Below, one piece after another: positions 1-9,955 of a DNA stretch of 64,000 nucleotides. The DNA is taken from NCBI GenBank assembly GCA_947500505.1, contig CANMSL010000002.1, positions 248,001 to 312,000 of the forward strand. Direction: 5' to 3'. This stretch comes from an uncultured Aquimarina sp. (GTDB lineage Bacteria > Bacteroidota > Bacteroidia > Flavobacteriales > Flavobacteriaceae). The position numbers and the translations under genes were made by a program. The notes under the pieces are model-generated. The model was not told where the DNA came from. It made no database searches and saw nothing but the letters and a program-made list of their open reading frames with translations. Positions within the stretch are counted from its first letter, which is position 1, and each line of letters starts with the position of its first letter.

Positions 1-483
1 TAAAATCACAAGAATCAAAGTAGAATCCATTGAAGGGAATAACAATGTCAACACAATCTTACCAACATACAGACCTGCAGCAGTATCCACTAAAATATTG
101 CCAACAACAGTAATAAATGAAAAATAATAACGAGACCTCTTGTCATATCTCCGCTCTAAAAATTCGGGCATCGTATATACGCCAGATCTTAGATAAAAAG
201 GAAGAAAGAATATAGCAAAGAAAATTAATACAACTACTGCAAACCATTCATAGTTATATACATTAATATTGGTTTGATAAGCATCTGAAGCTAGACCTAC
301 TAATGTAGAACTCGAAATATTAGCTGAAAATAACGCTATCCCAACAATTGGCCAGGTCATAGTTCTTCCTCCTAAGAAGTAATCTTCTGAGCTTCCTCTC
401 TTTGATTTTGAAATACCGTAGATTATAATCCCGATAAGATACACTACAATAACAGTAATGTCGATATAAGATAATTCATTCAT
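1..483 (-). CDS. Sodium:solute symporter (SSS family), N-terminal part
   Basis: The minus-strand frame is open from base 483 to the window edge and gives the first ~161 residues of a polytopic inner-membrane transporter. It begins MNELSYIDITVIVVYLIGII. The stretch SEDYFLGGRTMTWPIVG followed by ANISSSTLVG is the hallmark of the first helices of SSS/SLC5 sodium-coupled symporters. Four hydrophobic segments are visible before the edge. An in-frame start would also be possible only downstream, so the first ATG is used. The C-terminal two thirds lie outside the window, so the substrate cannot be told. A LacI-type palindrome at 651-664 suggests sugar-responsive control, which is inference. Confidence 0.88.
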   Translation of the reverse strand, partial: MNELSYIDITVIVVYLIGIIIYGISKSKRGSSEDYFLGGRTMTWPIVGIALFSANISSSTLVGLASDAYQTNINVYNYEWFAVVVLIFFAIFFLPFYLRSGVYTMPEFLERRYDKRSRYYFSFITVVGNILVDTAAGLYVGKIVLTLLFPSMDSTLILVIL

Positions 484-650
484 GTGTGAAATGTTTAATG
501 CATTATATTGTTTTTTAGTTTATAAAAACTTTAGGCGTAACAACTATACAATATAGAATTACTTAATTTTTTGGCTAAAAACCTGATGAATATACAAGAT
601 TATCTTAAAATTAATATGATTTTTTAGGTCAAAATTCTATTCATAACCTT

Positions 651-664
651 TACAAACGTTTGTA
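651..664. promoter_or_regulatory. Perfect 14-bp palindrome, LacI-family-like operator
   Basis: TACAAACGTTTGTA is a perfect inverted repeat with the central ACGT/AACGTT core usual for LacI/GalR-family operators. It lies about 170 bp upstream of the SSS transporter start and just downstream of the queG stop. Control of the transporter by a LacI-family repressor encoded elsewhere is inference. Confidence 0.5.
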
Positions 665-692
665 TTATCAAATTATCAAATACCGAAAGCCT

Positions 693-1634
693 CTATTTCA
701 GGAATTCAATATTTCGTTTAAGGCCTGAAAATTTAGTTCGCTTAACTGCTGATTTTTGGAATACTTTAGAAAAAACCTCTTGTGTAATTTCTTCCCAATC
801 TCTTTTGGTCATTTCTAATATTTCCGGTTTAGGGTTAAAAAGAGGCTCATTATGTGGTCTGGAAAAACGATTCCAAGGACATACATCCTGACAAACATCG
901 CAACCGAACATCCAATTATCGAACTGTCCTTTGTAAGATGATGGGATTTCTTCTTTTAGCTCTATTGTAAAATACGAGATACATTTACTTCCGTCAACTA
1001 CATACGGATCCACGATTGCTTGTGTCGGGCAAGCATCAATACAGGCAGTACAGCTTCCGCAATGATCTGTTACTGGAACATCATAGTCCAGCTCGAGATC
1101 TACTATTAATTCTGCTATAAAATAATAAGAGCCTACTTTTTGGGTTAGCAGGTTGCTATTCTTACCGATCCATCCTAAACCGCTTTTTGCCGCCCAGGCT
1201 TTGTCTAAAACAGGGGCAGAATCCACAAAAGCTCTTCCTTGTACTTCTCCAATATGCTCTGTAATAAATTCCTGAAGTTGTTTTAATTTCTCTTTGATAA
1301 CAAAATGATAATCCTGACCATAGGCATATTTAGAAATCTTGGGAGCGTCGGGATCTTTTTGGGTTTCTGACGGAAAATAATTAAATAATAATGAAATTAC
1401 GCTTTTAGAACCTTCTACTAGTAAAGTAGGGTCCAAACGTTTATCAAAATGATTTTCCATATACGACATTTGTCCATGCATATTTTGCTTCAACCATTTT
1501 TCTAATCTCGGTGCTTCTTGTTCCAAGAACTCTGCTTTACTAATTCCACACGAAAGAAAACCAAGGCGCTTGGCTTCACTTTTAATAAGCTTAGTATGTA
1601 AAACCTTATTGTTCAAGAATATCCCTTTTTTCAA
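693..1634 (-). CDS. queG: Epoxyqueuosine reductase QueG
   Basis: A 313-residue cytosolic iron-sulfur, cobalamin-dependent enzyme that reduces epoxyqueuosine to queuosine in tRNA, the last step of queuosine synthesis. Two ferredoxin-type cysteine motifs are visible, [12 protein letters not shown] (about residue 190) and [11 protein letters not shown] (about 240). The N-terminal half has the family stretch [22 protein letters not shown]. Length is close to that of other Bacteroidetes QueG proteins. The chosen start makes it overlap the end of the upstream P450 gene by 29 bp on the same strand, so the two may be translationally coupled; a slightly later start cannot be excluded, since family similarity becomes clear only around residue 14. 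Confidence 0.95.
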   Translation of the reverse strand: MKKGIFLNNKVLHTKLIKSEAKRLGFLSCGISKAEFLEQEAPRLEKWLKQNMHGQMSYMENHFDKRLDPTLLVEGSKSVISLLFNYFPSETQKDPDAPKISKYAYGQDYHFVIKEKLKQLQEFITEHIGEVQGRAFVDSAPVLDKAWAAKSGLGWIGKNSNLLTQKVGSYYFIAELIVDLELDYDVPVTDHCGSCTACIDACPTQAIVDPYVVDGSKCISYFTIELKEEIPSSYKGQFDNWMFGCDVCQDVCPWNRFSRPHNEPLFNPKPEILEMTKRDWEEITQEVFSKVFQKSAVKRTKFSGLKRNIEFLK

Positions 1635-2943
1635 ACTTTATAAAAGCATTAACAGGTTTTAATGTGATTAGTGGCTTAATCTCTATTTTTGAAATAGGCG
1701 TGGAAATTTTATATTTTCTGACCAGTTCACTAATTACATAAATCATTTCGTACATCGCAAAATTACTACCTACACACATTCTTGGTCCGGCTCCGAAAGG
1801 AAAATACCAATCAGAATATTCTTTTTTGTTATCAGATTCAAATCGATCGGGATTAAATATTTCCGGGTTTTCCCAAAAGTCCCTATGTCTATGGATTTCA
1901 AAAAATGAAATTAGAATAGTTGTTCCTTTTGGTAATTTCAAGCTTTTAAATTCATCATTTTCGATATTCACCCGATCCGAAAAATAAGCGGGCGGATATA
2001 ATCGCATCGCCTCTTCGATACATTGCGTAGTATATTTACTTCTTTCGAACTGTTCCATTAATGATAATTCTTGAGAGTTGTATGCACAAACTTCTTCATA
2101 AACTTTATCCTGAATTTCAGGATTCAACGCTAACAAACTTAGACAAAAAGACAAGGCGTTCGAAGTTGTTTCATGTCCCGCTATAAACAAAATAAGTATT
2201 TCATCTATCAATCTTTCATTATCCATTGCGCTACCGTCCTCATACTTAGAACTTAGTAGCATATCAAGGAGATCATCGTATGTTTCTTTTGATTTTCTTC
2301 TTTGGTCAATAATATTATTAAGAATATCCCGGGCTTCTTGTGTTAAGGTAAGCGTGCTTTTAATTTGACCACTAATAGTAAACCACCATCGCTTATATGG
2401 TTGCCTTATTTCTTTTATCAGAGATTTCTGCGCTGCTTCGGTGATGTACTGTAGTCTTGCCATGGTATGGCCAGTATCTGTATAACTGAATAATGATTTT
2501 GCAACCACCTTAAAAGCTAAATCATTCATTAGAGGATAGATATCCATAGTAGCATTAGGGTTTACTCTGGATAATTCTTGCTGAATCGTTTGCCTAATGG
2601 TTTTTGCTATTACGTCTATCTTTTTTTTATAAAACGCAGGCTGAATTAGTCTTCTTTGCCTGAGCCAATGTTCTCCATTGGATGTCAAAAGACCATTCCC
2701 TATGTATTTTCCTAAGTCTTTGGTCTGGAGCGGGGATTTATAATACTTACGATGTTGATTTTGTAACATATGTTTAGCAAAACCGGCGTCTCTTGTAAAA
2801 ATTACGGAATTTCCAAATCCTAAATTCACTTCAAAAGTATCTCCGTGTTTTTCGAAGTTCTCGTGATGAAATGGCAATGGATTGCTCAGAATCCTTTTAG
2901 CGTTTTTAAGAACTTGAAAAAAAGAGACTTTAGGGATTGCCAT
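1606..2943 (-). CDS. Cytochrome P450
   Basis: A 445-residue soluble P450 monooxygenase. The haem-ligand loop reads [12 protein letters not shown], with the axial Cys near residue 388; the I-helix oxygen-binding motif is AGHETTSNA; the K-helix ExxR is EEAMRLYPP. There is no membrane anchor. The substrate is unknown: the sequence resembles the broad group of bacterial P450s related to fatty-acid or terpenoid hydroxylases. It lies between ruvB and queG on the same strand, with a 23-bp gap from ruvB and a 29-bp overlap with queG. No dedicated redox partner gene is in the neighbourhood. Confidence 0.93.
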   Translation of the reverse strand: MAIPKVSFFQVLKNAKRILSNPLPFHHENFEKHGDTFEVNLGFGNSVIFTRDAGFAKHMLQNQHRKYYKSPLQTKDLGKYIGNGLLTSNGEHWLRQRRLIQPAFYKKKIDVIAKTIRQTIQQELSRVNPNATMDIYPLMNDLAFKVVAKSLFSYTDTGHTMARLQYITEAAQKSLIKEIRQPYKRWWFTISGQIKSTLTLTQEARDILNNIIDQRRKSKETYDDLLDMLLSSKYEDGSAMDNERLIDEILILFIAGHETTSNALSFCLSLLALNPEIQDKVYEEVCAYNSQELSLMEQFERSKYTTQCIEEAMRLYPPAYFSDRVNIENDEFKSLKLPKGTTILISFFEIHRHRDFWENPEIFNPDRFESDNKKEYSDWYFPFGAGPRMCVGSNFAMYEMIYVISELVRKYKISTPISKIEIKPLITLKPVNAFIKFEKRDILEQ

Positions 2944-2966
2944 ATTTTTATTTTTACCAGACTGAG

Positions 2967-3989
2967 TTAAAACAATCCTCTTTGGATTCCTCCTTTTACG
3001 CGACCTAGATGTTTATAAGCTGCTTCCGTTACCTCTCTGCCTCTGGGTGTACGCATGATAAATCCTTGCTGAATTAAAAAAGGCTCATATACCTCTTCAA
3101 TAGTTTCAGCGCTCTCACTGACAGCAGTAGCAATAGTAGTCAATCCTACCGGACCTCCTTTGAATTTATCAATCATAGTAGTTAGGATCTTATTATCCAT
3201 CTCATCAAGACCGTGAGCATCTACATTAAGTGCTTTAAGCGCGAATTTAGATATTTGTATATCAATCTTCCCATTGCCCTTAATCTGTGCAAAATCACGT
3301 ACTCTACGCAACAGCGCATTGGCAATTCTTGGAGTCCCCCTACTTCTTCCTGCTATTTCAATAGCTGCTTCCATAGAAATTGGAACATTAAGTATATGAG
3401 CACTTCTTTCTACGATGGTTGCTAATAATTCGGTGGTATAATATTGTAATCTGGATTGAATGCCGAAACGTGCGCGCATTGGCGCGGTTAATAATCCTGA
3501 TCGAGTTGTCGCTCCAACCAATGTAAAAGGATTAAGATTAATCTGAACGGTACGTGCATTAGGACCACTTTCTATCATTATATCGATCTTATAGTCTTCC
3601 ATGGCAGAATATAAATATTCTTCTACAATTGGACTTAATCGATGAATTTCATCTATAAATAACACATCTCTATCATCAAGATTGGTTAACAAACCAGCTA
3701 AATCACCTGGTTTATCTAATACAGGCCCTGACGTAACTTTAATTCCCACTCCTAGTTCATTGGCAAGAATATGTGCTAATGTAGTTTTACCTAAACCAGG
3801 AGGTCCATGAAACAAGGTATGATCCAGGGCATCGTCCCTTAAATTTGCTGCCTGAACGAAAATCTTTAAGTTCTCGAGGACCTGATCCTGACCAGCAAAA
3901 TCTTCAAAAGCCAGCGGTCTTAAAGCTCTTTCTATATCCAGGTCTTCGTTAGAAAACTGTTCTCTAGTTGGGTCTAAATGCTCATTCAT
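2967..3989 (-). CDS. ruvB: Holliday junction branch migration ATPase RuvB
   Basis: A 340-residue AAA+ motor that, with RuvA, drives branch migration at Holliday junctions. Visible: Walker [13 protein letters not shown], Walker [11 protein letters not shown], sensor [18 protein letters not shown], and the C-terminal winged helix ending [17 protein letters not shown]. An in-frame ATG lies 15 codons upstream (4034), but the preceding residues are unlike the family, and the start at 3989 ([12 protein letters not shown]) matches the usual length. It heads the ruvB-P450-queG run. A 24-bp palindrome lies 73 bp upstream. Confidence 0.97.
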   Translation of the reverse strand: MNEHLDPTREQFSNEDLDIERALRPLAFEDFAGQDQVLENLKIFVQAANLRDDALDHTLFHGPPGLGKTTLAHILANELGVGIKVTSGPVLDKPGDLAGLLTNLDDRDVLFIDEIHRLSPIVEEYLYSAMEDYKIDIMIESGPNARTVQINLNPFTLVGATTRSGLLTAPMRARFGIQSRLQYYTTELLATIVERSAHILNVPISMEAAIEIAGRSRGTPRIANALLRRVRDFAQIKGNGKIDIQISKFALKALNVDAHGLDEMDNKILTTMIDKFKGGPVGLTTIATAVSESAETIEEVYEPFLIQQGFIMRTPRGREVTEAAYKHLGRVKGGIQRGLF

Positions 3990-4061
3990 ACACGAACAAA
4001 TATAAGCAAAAGTTATTTCAAAAATTAGAACCATCTCGGGTATTCCGAGCTCAATAAAAAT

Positions 4062-4085
4062 GGTAAATAATTATAATTATTTACC
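4062..4085. repeat. Perfect 24-bp AT-rich palindrome upstream of ruvB
   Basis: The half site GGTAAATAATTA is followed immediately by its exact reverse complement. It lies 73 bp before the ruvB start, within the divergent interval between ruvB and the small peptide gene. A regulator-binding site or a transcript-end hairpin are both possible; there is no U-tract on either strand. Confidence 0.5.
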
Positions 4086-4263
4086 TCTTTATATTTTGAT
4101 TTAACGAATTTAGTACTGATTCACAAAATAATTTAACCGTTAGTCAGTAGCACACGGGTAAGTAATATGACCCATACTAACGATATAGAGTATAAAATTC
4201 ACAGACGTAAACTGCAAGCGTCTATAAAAGTTTGTAGTAGTATCAACTTATTAATTTTTACTT

Positions 4264-4416
4264 ATGAGGAATTTATTAAATCTTAAAGGAGTTAAGGTAT
4301 TGCAAAAAAAAGATCAAGTATCTATCCATGGTGGTGGCGATTGCAGATGCATCAAACCTTTATGCAGATTATCAGGAGGTTATTGTGATGGCTGTACGTG
4401 TCGACCTTTTCACTAA
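4264..4416 (+). CDS. Cys-rich peptide with double-glycine leader (RiPP/bacteriocin-like precursor)
   Basis: A 50-codon gene starting MRNLLNLKGVKVLQKKDQVS and followed by IHGG. This matches the leader style of Bacteroidetes GG-type natural-product precursors (LKGVKVLxKxxQxxIxGG). Cleavage after GG would free a 26-residue core, GDCRCIKPLCRLSGGYCDGC followed by TCRPFH, with six cysteines. Family knowledge: such leaders are cut during export by peptidase-containing ABC transporters. No transporter or modifying enzyme is nearby, so the partner would be encoded elsewhere. It stands alone between ruvB and a membrane protein gene. The alternative is a chance ORF, but the leader match makes that unlikely. 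Confidence 0.7.
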   Translation: MRNLLNLKGVKVLQKKDQVSIHGGGDCRCIKPLCRLSGGYCDGCTCRPFH

Positions 4417-4435
4417 TAGTTGGTAAAATTATCAA

Positions 4436-4462
4436 AATCCTCTGTTTTTTAGGCAGAGGATT
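4436..4462. terminator. Hairpin between convergent genes
   Basis: AATCCTCTG and CAGAGGATT form a 9-bp perfect stem with a 9-nt loop. It follows the small peptide gene. Read on the minus strand it is followed by a T-rich tract and would also serve the membrane protein gene at 4609. Confidence 0.45.
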
Positions 4463-4608
4463 CTAGATTCATAACAAATATTGTTCAGATATGAACTTCA
4501 AAATAACCTCAATATCAAATTGAAACTTATTATCCTTTCAAAACCAAATCTTAGGAATATCCTGAAACAGAAATGCAGAATCCAACTCATAATGTCTTTA
4601 TTAAATGT

Positions 4609-5313
4609 TTATATATAATTGGAAAACATTTCATCTTCACTTTTAGTTTTTGCACCTATCAAAAATTTCAGATAAAATAACATCGCTACGATATCAGCAG
4701 AATATATGACAGCTTCAAAAACTGAATTTTGGTAGTACAACTCTTGGATAGGGACCAAGGCGTTTACTAATATGCAACTACTGGCAGCAATTAATAAATA
4801 ATAAGAATTTTTGTGACGATTTCTCAAATAAATGACAAAACAACATCCTAGATAATAAAATAATGAAATGATTATCAAAACAGCATAACCAATAGAATCT
4901 TCAAAACTTGGCATAGTCAAGCTAAAAATGGAAAAAGTGAGATATATCACTAATAGCAATCCTATTACTACTGAAGGCGAAAACAATTCTTTGTATTTAA
5001 TTCCCTTAAAAGAAATAAAGGAAAACAGCAGGTAAGAACACAGAAAATAATAAGATGATAATAAAATGCCAATGTAATTAAAAAACCGATCAAAATTCTT
5101 TAACACTAATACATCATTTGCCATAATAATCAGGATAAGAAGTGGATAAAGATTACTGACCTTAACTCTGTTTTCATGGTAGATCCAAAAAAGTGTTAAT
5201 GATGAAATAGGTTTTATGAAAATTAACACATCATTACCAAAAAATAATCCACAAAAAAAAACTATGAATATAGTTACGTAGCAAAAGATATGACCTGTTG
5301 AAAGGGAATTCAA
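4609..5313 (-). CDS. Polytopic membrane protein, possibly YhhN/TMEM86-like
   Basis: A 234-residue very hydrophobic protein with seven or eight predicted membrane helices and short loops. The second helix region reads FIKPISSLTLFWIYHENR, and a late segment reads AVIYSADIVAMLFYLKFLIG. The KP near the second helix and the overall helix pattern recall YhhN (lysoplasmalogenase-like) proteins. That similarity is weak and by eye only. It has no obvious operon partner, being separated from coxA by about 260 bp that include a terminator. The call of membrane protein is firm; the family is not. Confidence 0.7.
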   Translation of the reverse strand: MNSLSTGHIFCYVTIFIVFFCGLFFGNDVLIFIKPISSLTLFWIYHENRVKVSNLYPLLILIIMANDVLVLKNFDRFFNYIGILLSSYYFLCSYLLFSFISFKGIKYKELFSPSVVIGLLLVIYLTFSIFSLTMPSFEDSIGYAVLIIISLFYYLGCCFVIYLRNRHKNSYYLLIAASSCILVNALVPIQELYYQNSVFEAVIYSADIVAMLFYLKFLIGAKTKSEDEMFSNYI

Positions 5314-5514
5314 TTTCGAATGTTGTATTTATAGCCTAAAATATAACTAAAATTCAACTTTACAAATAAACAAATTACTTCATACACATTATAACAACTG
5401 AATTTAATCCACATTGTGGAGATAATTATCCGAGGATTCACTCGAAACATTATAATTGTGCTCCACTGGGTACCTCGCGGGATTACCACAAGGTAGTTGA
5501 ATAGATTTCCCAAA

Positions 5515-5555
5515 AAACACAAAAACCCTTTTGAAACCGGATCAAAAGGGCTTTG
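5515..5555 (-). terminator. Rho-independent terminator of the act-cox operon
   Basis: On the minus strand the stem AAGCCCTTTTGA pairs with TCAAAAGGGTTT across a short loop and is followed by a T-rich run. It starts about 18 bp after the coxA stop codon. Confidence 0.8.
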
Positions 5556-5572
5556 CATATTCTATATTATTT

Positions 5573-7393
5573 TTAGTGATGCATCTCTTCTTCTCCTTCT
5601 TGTAAAGGGATAATTTGAGAAACAAAATCTTGTCCCGGAATTACATATTCGCCATCTTCTCTGGTCTTACTATAGTCGTAAGGCCATCTATATACGTGCG
5701 GAATAGCTCCAGGCCAATTTCCGTGCATATGCTCTACAGGAGTTGTCCATTCCATTGTATTTGATTTCCAAGGGTTCTGAACCGCTTTCTTTCCATAGAA
5801 AATAGAATGTATAAAGTTGTATAAGAAAACTAACTGAGCTGCTGCTGTAATCAGTGCAAAAACGGTAATTAATACATTAGTATCTGCTAAATCATCAAAG
5901 TAAGGAAAAGCACTATTTGTATAATAACGACGCGGTAAACCGGCCATTCCAATAAAGTGCATTGGGAAGAATACCCCGTAGGCACCTATCGCGGTAACCC
6001 AGAAATGTACGTATCCCAAATTCTTATTCATCATTTTTCCATACATCTTAGGGAACCAATGATATACTCCTGCAAATAAACCATATAATGCCGAGATACC
6101 CATTACCAAGTGAAAGTGAGCAACAACAAAATATGTGTCGTGAACATTGATATCCAATGTACTATCACCAAGAATGATCCCGGTAAGACCTCCTGTTATA
6201 AAAGTAGATACCAATCCTATGGAAAATAACATTGCCGGATTGAGCTGTAGATTTCCCTTCCAGAGTGTGGTTATATAATTAAATGCTTTAACCGCAGATG
6301 GTATTGCGATCAATAGTGTTGTAAATGTAAATACCGAACCTAAAAACGGATTCATTCCGGATATAAACATATGGTGACCCCATACAATAGTAGATAAAAA
6401 TGCAATTGCCAAAATAGATGCAACCATTGCTCTATATCCAAAGATAGGCTTACGAGCGTTAGTAGCAATAATTTCAGAAGTTATCCCTAATGCCGGTAAT
6501 AGTACGATATATACTTCGGGATGCCCTAAGAACCAAAATAAGTGTTCAAAGAGTACAGGCGATCCACCTTGGTTATGTAAAACTTCTCCCGCTATATAGA
6601 TATCACTTAAATAGAAGGAAGTTCCAAAACCTCTATCCATTATTAATAATAAAGCTGCTGACAATAATACCGGGAATGAAACGATACCAATAATAGCAGT
6701 AACAAAGAATGCCCAAATGGTTAATGGCATACGTGTCATAGACATACCTTTGGTTCGTAAATTAATAACGGTAACAACGTAATTTAATGATCCTAATAAG
6801 GAAGATGCTATAAAAATGGCCATCGATACTAACCATAAAGTCATACCTGTTCCGGAGCCACCAATAGCTTGCGGTAATGCACTTAAAGGAGGATAAATTG
6901 TCCATCCGGCAGATGCAGGTCCTGCTTCAGCAAAAAGAGACAAAACCATAATCACACTACTCAAGAAAAACAACCAATATGAGACCATATTTAAAAAACC
7001 TGATGCCATGTCCCTTGCTCCTATCTGTAATGGAATTAACAGGTTACTAAATGTTCCACTAAGTCCAGCGGTTAATACAAAGAACACCATAATGGTACCG
7101 TGAATTGTTACTAATGCCAAGTACATACTGGAATCCATAACCCCATCCGTTCCAAACTTACCGAGTAATACTTCAAAAACGGTAAACTTATGATCAGGCC
7201 ATGCTAATTGTAATCGGAATAACAATGACATTGCAATACCGATAATCCCCATAATTAAACCAGTAATTAAATACTGCTTGGAGATCATTTTATGATCCTG
7301 ACTAAAAATATATTTAGTTATAAATGTCTCTTTATGATGATGTCCGTGATCATGATCTTCTGCGTGACCCTCTACGTGTGCTATTGCTGACAT
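5573..7393 (-). CDS. coxA: Cytochrome c oxidase subunit I
   Basis: A 606-residue haem-copper oxidase catalytic subunit, inner membrane, twelve or more helices. The CuB/Tyr motif HPEVYIVLLPALG and the haem/Mg-ligand motif VHDTYFVVAHFHLVMG are both present. The N-terminus is His-rich (HAEDHDHGHHH), common in Bacteroidetes subunit I. It is the last gene of the act-cox run, 50 bp after coxB, and a strong terminator follows. It receives electrons from subunit II and reduces oxygen while pumping protons. Confidence 0.97.
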   Translation of the reverse strand: MSAIAHVEGHAEDHDHGHHHKETFITKYIFSQDHKMISKQYLITGLIMGIIGIAMSLLFRLQLAWPDHKFTVFEVLLGKFGTDGVMDSSMYLALVTIHGTIMVFFVLTAGLSGTFSNLLIPLQIGARDMASGFLNMVSYWLFFLSSVIMVLSLFAEAGPASAGWTIYPPLSALPQAIGGSGTGMTLWLVSMAIFIASSLLGSLNYVVTVINLRTKGMSMTRMPLTIWAFFVTAIIGIVSFPVLLSAALLLIMDRGFGTSFYLSDIYIAGEVLHNQGGSPVLFEHLFWFLGHPEVYIVLLPALGITSEIIATNARKPIFGYRAMVASILAIAFLSTIVWGHHMFISGMNPFLGSVFTFTTLLIAIPSAVKAFNYITTLWKGNLQLNPAMLFSIGLVSTFITGGLTGIILGDSTLDINVHDTYFVVAHFHLVMGISALYGLFAGVYHWFPKMYGKMMNKNLGYVHFWVTAIGAYGVFFPMHFIGMAGLPRRYYTNSAFPYFDDLADTNVLITVFALITAAAQLVFLYNFIHSIFYGKKAVQNPWKSNTMEWTTPVEHMHGNWPGAIPHVYRWPYDYSKTREDGEYVIPGQDFVSQIIPLQEGEEEMHH

Positions 7394-7442
7394 ACGATAT
7401 TATTTTTAATAAAATATATTAATTTTTCTTTTTCTCTTCTTC

Positions 7443-8519
7443 TTAATTGCTTGCTTGAGCAGATAATTGCTCTTTGAACGTTTGCTGTCCTTTTAACCAA
7501 GCATTATAATCCTCTTCGGATTCTACTATAATTTTCATTTGCATATTATAATGAGAAGCTCCACAAATTTTATTACATAATAAATAATAATCGAATTCGT
7601 AATTCTCCAGGGCTTCATCACCGGCTGCTACTAATGACTTACTTTTTTCTCTTCTTATCTTATTAATAGTTGCTACCTTTTCTACCATAAATTCACTGTT
7701 ACGCATTTCTTCAGAAGTCATAGTAGGTGTATAGGAGAATTCTGTTATCATCCCCGGAACCACATTCATTTGTGCTCTAAAGAATGGCATATAGGCAGAA
7801 TGCAGAACATCCTGAGAACGCATTTTAAATATAACCTTTCTGTTTACAGGTAAATGAAGTTCGTTTACTATTTTATCATCCATACTATAAGAATCAGATG
7901 CATCTAAGCCTAAAGTATTTACTCCTTCAATAAAACGAACGTTGGCTTTTCCTAATACATTATCTTCTCCGGAATATCTAGCCCTCCAATCAAATTGATA
8001 TGCATATAACTCTATAATTAACGGATCTCCTTCTTCCTCGTCGATATTCATAATATCTGTCCAAGTAAATAATCCATATATAATCAATCCAGCCAATACT
8101 ATCACCGGAATGATTGTCCAGATAAACTCTAACTTATCATTATCCGCATAAAATAGCGCTTTATTATTTTTATTCCCTCTGTATTTGTAAGAAAAGAAGT
8201 GTAATAAACCTTGTGTAATGATCTGTACAAACATGATTAACACCATAGAAATCAACATTAATCTATCATACTCCACTCCATGTTCTGATGCTGATTCCGG
8301 AAGGAAAAAGCTGTTATATTGTACAAAGCAATATATGGTTAAAAGGTATAAAAATATTACAAAGGCAAGCATCAACTTACCTTGTAAGTTATTATCTTTG
8401 TCATTAGCCACCTGAGAATCATCTGCATCTTTAGCTTGAGACAATTTCAATATTTTTGACATCTGCCATAAGGAGATTCCAATAAGCGCTATAACTACTA
8501 TGGTTAAGAATACAGTCAT
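7443..8519 (-). CDS. coxB: Cytochrome c oxidase subunit II
   Basis: A 358-residue subunit with an N-terminal membrane segment (the first 24 residues), two further helices and a periplasmic cupredoxin domain. The CuA site is CNKICGASHYNM near residue 320, which keeps the two Cys, His and Met ligands, with the upstream conserved His in DVLHSAYMPFF. The domain is followed by a short tail. No fused cytochrome c is present, so electrons probably come from the haem proteins of the adjacent alternative complex III. It lies between actF and coxA. Confidence 0.96.
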   Translation of the reverse strand: MTVFLTIVVIALIGISLWQMSKILKLSQAKDADDSQVANDKDNNLQGKLMLAFVIFLYLLTIYCFVQYNSFFLPESASEHGVEYDRLMLISMVLIMFVQIITQGLLHFFSYKYRGNKNNKALFYADNDKLEFIWTIIPVIVLAGLIIYGLFTWTDIMNIDEEEGDPLIIELYAYQFDWRARYSGEDNVLGKANVRFIEGVNTLGLDASDSYSMDDKIVNELHLPVNRKVIFKMRSQDVLHSAYMPFFRAQMNVVPGMITEFSYTPTMTSEEMRNSEFMVEKVATINKIRREKSKSLVAAGDEALENYEFDYYLLCNKICGASHYNMQMKIIVESEEDYNAWLKGQQTFKEQLSAQASN

Positions 8520-8552
8520 TTTTATCTATCTTCTTTTTTTACGATCTAATTT

Positions 8553-9911
8553 TTAATAATGAAAGTGTTTACTTTCTTCTATATACGGATTACCTTTAGC
8601 CAATAACGGTGCTTTAGTAAGTGCTCTGAATACTACGAATAAAAACAACCCTAGAAACAATAACACCGCACTGATTTCAGTAATGCCAATGAACCAGGAT
8701 TCCCCAACTGTTGCCGGCATAACCATATTAAATACATCAACATAATGCCCGCATAAAATAATAATACCAGCCATTACGACAAACCAGTTAATACGTTTGT
8801 AGTCACTATTCATTAACACCAATAGCGGGAAAATAAAGTTCATCACCAGCATACCAAAGAAAGGCAGTTTATAATCCTCGATACGAGTAATATAATATGT
8901 AACTTCTTCAGGTATATTCGAATACCAAATCAACATGAATTGCGAGAACCAAAGGTATGTCCAGAATATACTAATACCAAACATAAATTTTGCTAAATCA
9001 TGAATATGGCTATTATTAACAAATTCTAAATATCCTTTTGATTTTAGATATATGGTGATCAATGCTATAGTAGTGATACCTGAAACAAATAAACCGGCAA
9101 ATACATACCATCCAAACAAAGTGCTGAACCAGTGTGGATCAAAACTCATAATCCAATCCCAAGACATAATAGATTCTGTATAGATAAAGAAAACCAAGAA
9201 ACCAGCAGACCACTTAAAGCTTTTCTTATACCACTTATTACCTGTTGAATCTTCATCTTGTTTTCTTGAGAATTTAACTGCCAAATAACGATAACCAATC
9301 CATCCTAAAAGAAATATAGCTGCTCTAAATAAAAACCACCCAGAGTTAAGCCATCCTTTTTTTCCTGCAATTAGTGCGTCATATTTCTCACTTGACGGAT
9401 CTATAAGATCAGGATCCATCCAGTGAAACAAGTGATTCATGTGGAATCCTGACAACGTTAATATAACAAACATAATAATCCCTCCCGGAACCAAATATGC
9501 AGTTATTGCCTCCATCACTCTAAATAATACGGGAGACCAACCAGCTTGTGATGCAAATTGAATTGCGTAAAAAGCCAATACTCCTAGCGCAATCATAAAA
9601 AAGAAAAACGCTGCAACATAAAGAGCTGCCCAAGGCTTATTTTGTAATTGATGTAATACGTGCTTATAATGTTCATCTCCACTATGATGATCTTTCTCCA
9701 AACCGTTTTCTGCGTGGATTGTATTTCCCTTATGAATTTCAGCAGCTTGTGAATCCCCGTGTCCACTTCCGTGGGCATCGTGGCTTGCCATCATTTCTTT
9801 TACCTCTTCAATAGAACTCGGAGCCGAAAGGAAACCTACAGTAAGGCCAATTGCGCCAACCACCACAAGAATGATAGAAAATAATTTTAATTTACTTGAT
9901 AGCGTATACAT
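8553..9911 (-). CDS. actF: Alternative complex III subunit ActF (quinone-binding, NrfD-like)
   Basis: A 452-residue membrane subunit with about ten helices. Its position (last act gene before coxB) and features such as the central YTESIMSWDWIMSFDPHWFS match ActF of alternative complex III, the second quinol-site membrane subunit. A His/Asp-rich loop lies after the first helix (about residues 43-80). It is inner-membrane and thought to take part in quinol oxidation and proton movement together with ActC. Confidence 0.93.
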   Translation of the reverse strand: MYTLSSKLKLFSIILVVVGAIGLTVGFLSAPSSIEEVKEMMASHDAHGSGHGDSQAAEIHKGNTIHAENGLEKDHHSGDEHYKHVLHQLQNKPWAALYVAAFFFFMIALGVLAFYAIQFASQAGWSPVLFRVMEAITAYLVPGGIIMFVILTLSGFHMNHLFHWMDPDLIDPSSEKYDALIAGKKGWLNSGWFLFRAAIFLLGWIGYRYLAVKFSRKQDEDSTGNKWYKKSFKWSAGFLVFFIYTESIMSWDWIMSFDPHWFSTLFGWYVFAGLFVSGITTIALITIYLKSKGYLEFVNNSHIHDLAKFMFGISIFWTYLWFSQFMLIWYSNIPEEVTYYITRIEDYKLPFFGMLVMNFIFPLLVLMNSDYKRINWFVVMAGIIILCGHYVDVFNMVMPATVGESWFIGITEISAVLLFLGLFLFVVFRALTKAPLLAKGNPYIEESKHFHY

Positions 9912-9955
9912 ATTTATATAATATCGTTATTCTTTACTTTTACTAATTAGTGAGT

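Noticed and set aside
5310..5558. 82-residue minus-strand frame after coxA
   Set aside because: It starts inside the coxA terminator and runs through low-complexity intergenic DNA; no protein-like features.
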